Notes under the pieces: generated by a model | Seen by the model: only the letters and a program-made list of their open reading frames with translations | Database searches by the model: none | Told to the model about the DNA's origin: nothing | Translations under genes and position numbers: made by a program | Source: an uncultured Alphaproteobacteria bacterium | Lineage (GTDB): Bacteria > Pseudomonadota > Alphaproteobacteria > Caulobacterales > Parvularculaceae | DNA: 7,204 bases | NCBI GenBank assembly: GCA_938003575.1 | Contig: CALKYG010000187.1 | Location: 1-7,204, forward strand | Direction of reading: 5' to 3' | Shown: positions 1 through 5,301 of the stretch, piece after piece | How positions within the stretch are numbered: position 1 is the first letter of the stretch | Layout of the letters: every line of letters starts with the position of its first letter

Positions 1-1279
1 GCTTACGAACCGGGGGATCGAAAAAATCGCGGAAAAATTGCGCCGCGTAGCGGAACTTTTTCAACCTTAACCTGAATTCATGCAGCACCGACGGCGCCTC
101 CGACTGCAGTTTTTCACCGGCGGCCAGCAATTTCGACCATTGCCTGTCAAGTTCGGCGCTCGCAAATGCTTGCGCGGGCGAGGCCAGGCGCTTTCGGGCG
201 GCGACACGCCAAGGTTCAGCGAGCGCTGCTTCAAGAAGATCGACGGCGAAAAGGTTGAATTCGACGCTTGCAAGCGCCGACACGAGTTCGAACATCGCCT
301 TGGCGCGTGACGCTTGCGCTGCGGCCGCCAGCGCCTCGGCGCCCGGCATGCCGGCGATTGAACCGATAAAAACATCAAGATCGCGAACTGCGCCTGCTTG
401 CCGCGAAAACGTTTTGGCGCGAGAGGCGATGGGCGCCAGCGGTTTGTTGTCGAAATGCCTGCGGAAGATTCGTTCAAGAGCGCGGATGCGGCGAAGCGCT
501 ACGCGCAATTGCTTAACCGCAGCGGCGTCAAAATGGATGCAGACAAGCCCTGCCGCATCAACGACACGCAAGGCGAGCGCTCGCAGGGCGAGACTGAGGA
601 GATCGGCCGCCGCCGCATCAGGGGGGACGGCGAGACGCTCGAACTTGCTCAGGTCCGGCGTTTTCCCGCCGCGCAGCGCCAGATCAAGCTTCGCCTCGTT
701 GGAGAGCCGAAGCCGTCCTTCGCTGGTCTCGATCAGACGCCGCGCGAGTTCGAAGAGAGCTTCGGGCGAGCCCTTAAGAAGCTCCAGCTCCACTTCGGCG
801 ATTGGGGTCGCCCCGGGCGGGTCCGCCATTCTTTCCGCCCGGCCGATTTCGGCCGAAATTTCGATGACAGCGCCGCGTTCGGAAACGATGAGCGACCAGC
901 GGTCTGTCGTCGTCCGGGCGACCGCGCGAATGTCGTTCTCGGCACGGCTGATTTCGGCGTCGATGTCAGGGTCCCCGGTTCTCAGATCACCCTCGTCGCC
1001 GACAATCTCCCGCTCAACCTCGCGACGCACAAAAACGCCGGAACCCGCTTGAACGATCTTGCCCGTCAGCGTTCTGACGACAGCCTCTTCTTGAATTCGC
1101 AAAGACATGCCGGCGTTGGCGAAGCGCAGTTCGTCCGTGTCAAAATAGGAAGTGGAAACGCGCGTCCATTCGGCGGGGCCGGCGGCGGGCCCTGCTGGCG
1201 ACGCTATCGCAGGAACCCGCAAAACGTCCGTTGCCGGGCCGACCAACTTCAACTCAAACTCGTACCTTGCGCGCCGCAC
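1..1279 (-). CDS. CYTH-CHAD domain protein, likely inorganic triphosphatase/polyphosphate-binding (3' end off the window)
   Basis: Reading the minus strand from 1279 gives 426 residues with no stop before the left edge, so the C-terminus is missing. The N-terminal CYTH (triphosphate tunnel) domain spans about residues 5-205. It shows the ExExK signature YEFELKL (6-12), SYFDTDELRF (44-53), the basic strands SLRIQ and FVRREVEREI, and IAEVELELL (160-168). The CHAD domain follows from about 245: VKQLRVALRRIR (255-266), GAVRDLDVF (296-304) and LHEFRLRLKKFRYAAQFF (399-416). CYTH domains hydrolyse inorganic triphosphate or related substrates with divalent metal; CHAD domains bind polyphosphate. The fused family is about 500 residues, so roughly 70-90 are missing. 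The start is uncertain: GTG at 1279 has GGGGGA upstream and puts the ExExK motif at the usual distance from the N-terminus, while GTG at 1297 is the alternative. An in-frame TGA at 1354-1352 bounds the start. Family assignment is firm; the exact substrate is inference. Confidence 0.9.
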   Translation of the reverse strand, partial: MRRARYEFELKLVGPATDVLRVPAIASPAGPAAGPAEWTRVSTSYFDTDELRFANAGMSLRIQEEAVVRTLTGKIVQAGSGVFVRREVEREIVGDEGDLRTGDPDIDAEISRAENDIRAVARTTTDRWSLIVSERGAVIEISAEIGRAERMADPPGATPIAEVELELLKGSPEALFELARRLIETSEGRLRLSNEAKLDLALRGGKTPDLSKFERLAVPPDAAAADLLSLALRALALRVVDAAGLVCIHFDAAAVKQLRVALRRIRALERIFRRHFDNKPLAPIASRAKTFSRQAGAVRDLDVFIGSIAGMPGAEALAAAAQASRAKAMFELVSALASVEFNLFAVDLLEAALAEPWRVAARKRLASPAQAFASAELDRQWSKLLAAGEKLQSEAPSVLHEFRLRLKKFRYAAQFFRDFFDPPVRK

Positions 1280-1511
1280 TTGCGAGCAATCCCCCACCCG
1301 CTTGCGCCCTGTTCCGGCGCCGTTAAGACCTGCGCCAGAATTTCGGCTTTGTCATGAGCGCGACAACCTGATTTTCACGCTGAGACCGAATTTTTCGCTG
1401 GGCGTTTCAGCACTGCTCCAGCGATCGCCCTCATCTCGCGAATGTTGGCGAGCCAGTTCGCGTATCGCGCGAAAAGCAAAGGGAGGCAGCCCGGAGCACA
1501 GAAATGCAAAC
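1280..1511. other. intergenic region upstream of the CYTH-CHAD gene
   Basis: No convincing gene is seen. On the minus strand the CYTH-CHAD frame stays open upstream of its TGA (1354-1352) as far as the hairpin at 1512-1533, but it has no ATG, GTG or TTG start. A 6-bp inverted repeat (TTCGCG...CGCGAA, 1457-1473) has no T-run and is not called a terminator. The promoter of the CYTH-CHAD gene should lie here, but I cannot pick one. Confidence 0.4.
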
Positions 1512-1533
1512 GGCGCGCCTGAAAAGGCGCGCC
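1512..1533 (-). terminator. probable terminator of the small secreted-protein operon
   Basis: This is a perfect 9-bp inverted repeat, GGCGCGCCT and AGGCGCGCC, around a 4-base loop (TTTC when read on the minus strand). It lies 33 bp past the TGA of the second small-protein gene. On the minus strand it is followed by the moderately T-rich GTTTGCATTTC rather than a clean T-run. The position and stem favour termination of the minus-strand unit. On the plus strand the loop would read GAAA, a GNRA-type tetraloop, but no plus-strand transcript is apparent. Confidence 0.6.
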
Positions 1534-1566
1534 ATCCACAAACCCGTTCAAGAGTGCGCCCGACGC

Positions 1567-1833
1567 TCAGCCGGCCTGGGAGTTCGGGAAACAGGCGGCG
1601 ATCTTTTCCTTGGTCGACTGGTCAGCCGCCTCAAGATCAGCAGGGCTCTGGATTTCCGCGATCGCCGCGGCGAAGTCTGCATCCGAGGCAGCCGCATCGC
1701 CAAGGCAGTCGCATCCCGAATCATCGCCGCCGTTTTCCGCGACATAGGCGCGGCACTGGTCGGCTGTTTCATTTGCGTTGGCCGGCGCCGCCATGGCGAT
1801 TGCGATAGCGGCGGCGGAAAGAACTTTCATCAT
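1567..1833 (-). CDS. small exported Cys-rich protein (paralogue 2)
   Basis: The product is about 88 residues with a signal peptide: an N-terminal Lys, a hydrophobic Ala/Ile core and an A-N-A cleavage-type end. The predicted mature form is about 66 residues, acidic, with four cysteines. Three form C-x13-C-x-C (DQC...DSGCDCL) and the fourth lies 37 residues later (AAC) near the C-terminus. The same layout and many identities appear in the gene upstream (1863-2126), so the two are tandem paralogues in one minus-strand unit with a gap of about 29 bp. Three in-frame ATGs lie close together. The GGAG at 1846-1843 is 9 nt from the ATG at 1833 but only 3 nt from the one at 1839, so 1833 is preferred. 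I do not recognise a named family. A periplasmic disulfide-stabilised or metal/cofactor-binding protein is possible, but function is unknown. Confidence 0.82.
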   Translation of the reverse strand: MMKVLSAAAIAIAMAAPANANETADQCRAYVAENGGDDSGCDCLGDAAASDADFAAAIAEIQSPADLEAADQSTKEKIAACFPNSQAG

Positions 1834-1842
1834 GATCATTGG

Positions 1843-1846
1843 CTCC
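1843..1846 (-). promoter_or_regulatory. Shine-Dalgarno GGAG selecting the start of paralogue 2
   Basis: GGAG on the minus strand sits 9 nt before the ATG at 1833-1831 and 3 nt before the ATG at 1839-1837. The spacing supports the former as the true start. Confidence 0.55.
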
Positions 1847-1862
1847 GTTTGCTTTCAACTCG

Positions 1863-2126
1863 TTAGCGGGTGCAGGCATCCATCGCCGCCTTCGCCTCGT
1901 CGGACGCAGCAGCGTAGCGTTCTGTGGGATCTTCGATTTCGCCGAGGCTCCTGAATTCCTCCTCAAGAGCGGCGTTTGAGCCGATTTTTTCCTCAAGACA
2001 GCTGCAACCGGAGGTGTCGCGGCCCTCAGCCTGGAGCCGCGCGACGCAAGCGTCGGTCAACTCTCCGGCGTACGCGATTGCGGTTAGTGCGGCGGCCGCC
2101 GCGCCCATGGCGATCAGATTTTTCAT
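1863..2126 (-). CDS. small exported Cys-rich protein (paralogue 1)
   Basis: The product has 87 residues. An N-terminal signal peptide (MKNL, then an Ala-rich hydrophobic core, ending A-Y-A) precedes an acidic mature part of about 67 residues. Its cysteines follow the same plan as the downstream gene: DAC, 13 residues, then SGCSCL, and a last Cys (DAC) 41 residues later, two residues before the end. The segment around GRDTSGCSCLEEK matches GGDDSGCDCLGDA of the paralogue. The part after the cysteine cluster looks helical and charged. A good ribosome site, AAAGGGG, precedes the ATG. This is the first gene of a two-gene minus-strand unit, divergent from hslV. No family name is recognised. Export across the inner membrane is a strong inference; the role is unknown. 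Confidence 0.85.
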   Translation of the reverse strand: MKNLIAMGAAAAALTAIAYAGELTDACVARLQAEGRDTSGCSCLEEKIGSNAALEEEFRSLGEIEDPTERYAAASDEAKAAMDACTR

Positions 2127-2281
2127 TAAGGCCCCTTTGCGCGTGTTTGCTCCCAGCGGCGCGAAAACTGGCCCGGTATGGTTAACGGCGTCAAGCGTCT
2201 TCCGCCGCCGCGCGGCCGGCCCGGCGCGCCGACGCCCTGCGGCGCATTGAATTTCCGCCTGCGGCGCGCCATGAGACCAGT
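2127..2281. other. divergent intergenic region between the small-protein operon and hslV
   Basis: This 155-bp region must hold promoters for both directions. On the minus strand CTTGACG (about 2199-2193) resembles a -35 element, but I see no good -10 at standard spacing. A very GC-rich stretch covers about 2206-2234. A 10-bp direct repeat, CCTGCGGCGC, occurs at 2236-2245 and 2258-2267, with starts 22 bp apart, just ahead of the hslV start. No clear heat-shock (sigma-32) promoter was recognised for hslV. Confidence 0.4.
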
Positions 2282-2824
2282 ATGAAAAGCGATATGCACG
2301 GCACGACCATCCTTTCCGTCAGGCGGAACGGCGTTGCAGTGATCGGCGGCGACGGCCAGGTGAGCCTCGGGCAAACGATCGTCAAGGGCGATGCGCGCAA
2401 AGTGCGCCGCATGGCCGGAGGCAAAGTCATCGCCGGCTTCGCCGGCGCGACGGCCGACGCCTTCACCCTGCTTGAACGGCTGGAGGGAAAGCTCGACCAG
2501 CATCCCGGCAATCTGACGAGAGCCGCTGTCGAACTCGCCAAGGAATGGCGGACCGACCGCTACCTTCGCCGCCTGGAGGCGATGATGATCGTCGCCGACG
2601 CATCCGTCACCCTCACTCTTACCGGGGCCGGCGACGTGATCGAGCCGACGCACGGGATCGCCGCAATCGGCTCCGGCGGCGATTTTGCGCGAGCCGCCGC
2701 GCGCGCCCTTTATGAGGAGACGGCGCTCGACGCGGAAGCGATCGTGCGCCGCGCAATGGCGATCGCATCATCGATCTGCGTCTACACGAATAATCAGATT
2801 ACGGTTGAAAAAGTCGGCGGATAG
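2282..2824 (+). CDS. hslV: ATP-dependent protease subunit HslV (ClpQ)
   Basis: The product has 180 residues, the normal size for this threonine peptidase, which forms the double-hexamer proteolytic core of the HslVU complex in the cytoplasm. The segment [12 protein letters not shown] contains the catalytic N-terminal threonine. By comparison with the E. coli protein this is Thr8, exposed after removal of the short propeptide MKSDMHG. Asp24 (GGDGQVSLG) and Lys40 (ARKVRR) match the mature-enzyme Asp17 and Lys33. Other family segments are [14 protein letters not shown] (50-63), [17 protein letters not shown] (84-100), IAAIGSGG (126-133) and ICVYTNNQ (165-172). The ATG at 2282 fits the length of alphaproteobacterial propeptides; the ATG at 2294 is an alternative with equally weak ribosome-site support. 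Unusually, the partner gene hslU is not adjacent: three pilus-type genes lie between them. Confidence 0.97.
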   Translation: MKSDMHGTTILSVRRNGVAVIGGDGQVSLGQTIVKGDARKVRRMAGGKVIAGFAGATADAFTLLERLEGKLDQHPGNLTRAAVELAKEWRTDRYLRRLEAMMIVADASVTLTLTGAGDVIEPTHGIAAIGSGGDFARAAARALYEETALDAEAIVRRAMAIASSICVYTNNQITVEKVGG

Positions 2825-2862
2825 AAGATTCTTATTAACCCTAATTCTCCTTATCTATTTTG

Positions 2863-2876
2863 TTCCGTTAACGGAA
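2863..2876. promoter_or_regulatory. 14-bp perfect palindrome, possible operator or weak hslV terminator
   Basis: TTCCGTTAACGGAA is its own reverse complement. It lies 39 bp after the hslV stop in an AT-rich stretch ahead of the pilus-type trio. It could be a repressor operator. It could also fold as a 5-bp stem with a TTAA loop followed by T-rich sequence (2880-2892), which would make a weak terminator. The sequence alone does not decide between these. Confidence 0.4.
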
Positions 2877-2890
2877 AAGTTTTCATCTTT

Positions 2891-2905
2891 TTAAACGGGC
2901 TATAA
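2891..2905 (+). promoter_or_regulatory. near-consensus CtrA-type site upstream of the TadG-like gene
   Basis: TTAA, seven bases, then ATAA: one mismatch from the CtrA consensus TTAA-N7-TTAA. It overlaps a TATAAA (2901-2906) that could serve as a -10 element, and no good -35 is seen at standard spacing. It lies about 100 bp before the proposed start at 3007. The stretch is AT-rich, so a chance match is quite possible. Confidence 0.3.
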
Positions 2906-2993
2906 ACATCGCTCATCAATAAATCGTCCTGCATAGTTGCGTGAAGGAAAGCTTCGCGCATGCAGCCCGCATAATCGAGATGCAATTGGGAAC

Positions 2994-2998
2994 AGGGA
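2994..2998 (+). promoter_or_regulatory. Shine-Dalgarno AGGGA selecting the TadG-like start
   Basis: AGGGA ends 8 nt before the ATG at 3007. The other in-frame starts, GTG at 2941 and ATG at 2980, have no comparable site. Confidence 0.6.
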
Positions 2999-3006
2999 CG
3001 ACGGCT

Positions 3007-4323
3007 ATGATATCGGCGAAGAGCTTCAAGAAGGCCCTGAACAGCGCCGCGGCGTATATCGATGCGGTTTACGGCGGCGCTGCGATCATAATGGCGCTGA
3101 TGACGCCGGTGCTCATTGGCGGTCTCGCGTTCGGCGCCGAGATCGGCGGTTGGGAGCTGACAAAACGTCAGGTGCAGAATGCTGCGGACATGGCGGCGTA
3201 CGCCGCCGGAACACAAGTGCGTTCCGGCGAAGACAATGATACGATCACGGCGGCGGCGCTCGCGGTCGCCCAGCAGAGCGGCTATAAGGGCGGCGACGAA
3301 GGAATCGTGGTGGAGAGCCCGCCGTCAAGCGCGCCGGCAGCCGCCGACGGCACCGATCCAAACGGCAACGCCGCCTATGTCTACGTGACGCTGACGCAAA
3401 CGGCTGAACGCAACTTCACGAAGTTCTTCGCCAGCGACAGCAGCGTCACCTTCAGTTCGTCCGCCCTCGCCCATATCGAAAACGGCCGCCCGGCCTGCGT
3501 CCTCGCGCTGCATCCGAGCGCATCGGGCGCGATCTCGACCGGCGGCTCGACCAACGTAACGCTGAGCGGGTGCGACATCGCATCAAATTCAATCTCATCG
3601 AGCGCCATCACGGCGACAGGCAACGGGTCGAACGTCGAGGCTGACTGTATTTCAGCGGTGGGCGATGTTTCAATCAACAACACGTACGATCTCGACTGCC
3701 CGGCTCCAATTGCGAACGGCCCGGTGACGGCTGACCCCTACGCCGGGGTCGCCGCGCCGTCGGTCTGCACGTCGACGCACACGTTTAATCAATTCCCGAA
3801 TCAGGGAAGCGGCGCCACGCGCTGCTACACCGGCAACGGCGGCGGCGTCACCGTTTCAAGCAACGTCACGCTTGCATCGAACACAACTTACGTGTTCAGG
3901 AACACCGGAAACAATACGCTAACCTGGCGCATCAACGGGAACCGGACGGTTACCGGAACAAATGTCACGCTCTACTTTGAGGGCAAATGGAATGTCGAAG
4001 CGAACGGCAATTCGTTTTTGAACATTACCGCGCCGACGAGCGGGCCCTATTCCGGCATTGCCCTGTTCGGCGATCGCAACAGCGAAGTGAATATGGACCT
4101 GTCCGGCAATAACGGCGCTCATGTCGTCGGCGCAATCTATTCGCCGAACAAGAATTCCGACATCACTTACACCGGCAGCAGCCTCGCCTACACCGCCGGC
4201 CAGTGCACCCAGGTGATCGGCGGAACCGTGACTTTCTCAGGCAGTTCGGATTTCAGCACAGATTGCTCAAACTCCGGAACGACGGAAATCAAGACCGCGC
4301 AATCAATCAGAATCGTGGGGTGA
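3007..4323 (+). CDS. TadG-like Flp-pilus assembly protein with large extracytoplasmic C-terminal region
   Basis: The product has 438 residues from ATG 3007. GTG 2941 would add 22 residues but lacks a ribosome site. The N-terminus carries the Tad/TadG signature: a hydrophobic membrane segment at about 23-45 (YGGAAIIMALMTPVLIGG) followed by ELTKRQVQNAADMAAYAA (50-67). The rest is predicted to lie outside the inner membrane and is rich in Asn, Thr, Ser and Gly with alternating short strands. Near the end are GIALFGDRN, VVGAIYSPN (about 373-381) and two late cysteines (about 400 and 420), a pattern I associate with TadG-type proteins of alphaproteobacteria and with a beta-helix-like fold. It is the first gene of a tight trio, with 4 bp to the next start. 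The likely role is a minor component or envelope anchor of a Flp/Tad-type pilus. No pilin, ATPase, secretin or peptidase gene is in the window, so the machinery it works with is elsewhere or absent. Confidence 0.85.
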   Translation: MISAKSFKKALNSAAAYIDAVYGGAAIIMALMTPVLIGGLAFGAEIGGWELTKRQVQNAADMAAYAAGTQVRSGEDNDTITAAALAVAQQSGYKGGDEGIVVESPPSSAPAAADGTDPNGNAAYVYVTLTQTAERNFTKFFASDSSVTFSSSALAHIENGRPACVLALHPSASGAISTGGSTNVTLSGCDIASNSISSSAITATGNGSNVEADCISAVGDVSINNTYDLDCPAPIANGPVTADPYAGVAAPSVCTSTHTFNQFPNQGSGATRCYTGNGGGVTVSSNVTLASNTTYVFRNTGNNTLTWRINGNRTVTGTNVTLYFEGKWNVEANGNSFLNITAPTSGPYSGIALFGDRNSEVNMDLSGNNGAHVVGAIYSPNKNSDITYTGSSLAYTAGQCTQVIGGTVTFSGSSDFSTDCSNSGTTEIKTAQSIRIVG

Positions 4324-4327
4324 TCAA

Positions 4328-4801
4328 ATGAGACCCTTGTCTGCCTTTTGCCGCTCGTTCTTTCGCGACGCTTTGGGCTCTTCAGCCGTCGAATTCGCCA
4401 TCGGCGCTCCCGTGCTGCTCATCGGCCTCATCATCGTCACAGATGTCGGCCTCGCCGTCAGCGATCGCATGAATCTCGACCAGTCGGTGCGCGCCGGCGC
4501 CGAGTTCGCAATGAACAACGTCAGCGACACGACGACGCTCGAAGACATGGTGAAATCGGCGGCGACCGGCGCTTATGGAAGTCAGATGAACGATATCGAT
4601 TCAAATGATGTTCCGACCGTCGACGTGACCAAGACGTGCGAATGCCCTGACGCACCCGGCGTAGCGGTGGCCTGCGACACGCTTTGCACCGGAGACGCGC
4701 CGGCGTCGATTTATTACGGCTTTGCGGCGAGCAAGAACTATCAGGGAATCTTCATTCCCGACTTCACGATGCAGACGCAGATGAAGGTGCAGGTGCGCTG
4801 A
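4328..4801 (+). CDS. TadE-like pseudopilin (with four-Cys motif)
   Basis: The product has 157 residues. The N-terminus shows the TadE signature: a basic leader, then GSSAVEFAIGAPVLLIGLI (17-35) as the single membrane segment. Gly17 followed by four residues and Glu22 fits the prepilin-peptidase (TadV-type) processing pattern G/xxxxE known for TadE/TadF pseudopilins. The middle region carries TCECPDAP...ACDTLC, with cysteines at 104, 106, 116 and 120 that probably form disulfides outside the membrane. The GGGGTGA overlapping the upstream stop is the ribosome site for the ATG at 4328, and the next gene begins 1 bp after this stop, so the three genes are almost certainly co-transcribed and perhaps translationally coupled. 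The TadE-like family is clear; whether it should be called TadE or TadF is not. Confidence 0.88.
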   Translation: MRPLSAFCRSFFRDALGSSAVEFAIGAPVLLIGLIIVTDVGLAVSDRMNLDQSVRAGAEFAMNNVSDTTTLEDMVKSAATGAYGSQMNDIDSNDVPTVDVTKTCECPDAPGVAVACDTLCTGDAPASIYYGFAASKNYQGIFIPDFTMQTQMKVQVR

Positions 4802-4802
4802 G

Positions 4803-5198
4803 ATGACACTATCGCGTTCTTTCGGCCGGTTTGGACGGGACAGGTCCGGCGCCCAGGCGGTTGAGTTCGCAATTGTGGCGCCCGTGCTCTTCGCGTTTCT
4901 CTTCGGCATTTTTGAGATCGGCCGGCTGCTTTACGAGCAAAACCGCATTTCGGCGGCGGCCGCCGCCGGCGCGCGCGCCGTGTCGCTTTACGGCGCCGCC
5001 GATGAGACCAGCATTGAAGCAGCGATAACCGCAAAGCTTCCTTACGCCGCACAGGTCGACTTTACCGACGAGACGCTCGGCGGCCAGGCGTTCAAGAAAA
5101 TCGACATCAGCTACGATTTCGATTTTCTGATAAAATTCAACAAGAACTGGAGCGGGGTCACTATTACGGCGACGCGGTATGCGCCTGCGCTGAGCTAG
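4803..5198 (+). CDS. TadE-like pseudopilin
   Basis: The product has 131 residues. A basic leader (RSFGRFGRDR) precedes SGAQAVEFAIVAPVLFAF (15-32), the TadE membrane segment. Gly16 and Glu21 have the G/xxxxE spacing for prepilin-peptidase processing. EIGRLLYEQNRISAAAAAGARA follows (38-59, interrupted by no charge reversal), as usual for TadE proteins, and then a mixed alpha/beta tail of about 70 residues with no cysteine. It differs clearly from the preceding TadE-like gene, so the two are likely distinct minor pseudopilins rather than a recent duplication. It is the last gene of the trio; an intrinsic terminator begins 29 bp after its stop. The start follows the upstream stop directly (TGAGATG). 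Confidence 0.88.
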   Translation: MTLSRSFGRFGRDRSGAQAVEFAIVAPVLFAFLFGIFEIGRLLYEQNRISAAAAAGARAVSLYGAADETSIEAAITAKLPYAAQVDFTDETLGGQAFKKIDISYDFDFLIKFNKNWSGVTITATRYAPALS

Positions 5199-5226
5199 GG
5201 CCTCCAATCTGAACAAGGCTCGGAAC

Positions 5227-5255
5227 GGGCGGCTTCCAGCCGCCCTTTTATTTAT
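5227..5255 (+). terminator. intrinsic terminator of the Tad-like trio
   Basis: A perfect 7-bp stem, GGGCGGC (5227-5233) and GCCGCCC (5239-5245), surrounds the loop TTCCA and is followed at once by TTTTATTTAT. This is a textbook rho-independent terminator. It separates the trio from hslU. Confidence 0.9.
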
Positions 5256-5301
5256 CGTCGCAAGCGCCTAAATGCCGCCGAACATGCAGGCAATGGCGAT
5301 T

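Noticed and set aside
398..1357. Long plus-strand open frame (319 codons)
   Set aside because: It lies antisense to the CYTH-CHAD gene, whose minus-strand translation carries clear family motifs throughout. The plus-strand product is Arg-rich and motif-free.
1457..1473. Inverted repeat TTCGCG-N5-CGCGAA
   Set aside because: It has a short stem, no T-run on either strand and no gene end nearby; probably chance in GC-rich DNA.
1352..1533. Open minus-strand frame just upstream of the CYTH-CHAD gene, ending in TGA at 1354-1352
   Set aside because: It has no ATG, GTG or TTG start and runs back through the terminator hairpin. Its last 40 or so codons look somewhat protein-like, so a gene remnant is conceivable, but there is too little to call.
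2126..2653. Minus-strand open frame (175 codons) across hslV
   Set aside because: It is antisense to the unmistakable hslV and covers the divergent promoter region; the product has no recognisable domain.
2941..3006. GTG start at 2941 (or ATG at 2980) for the TadG-like gene
   Set aside because: Neither has a ribosome site, and the added residues do not resemble the family N-terminus. ATG 3007 has AGGGA at 8-nt spacing.
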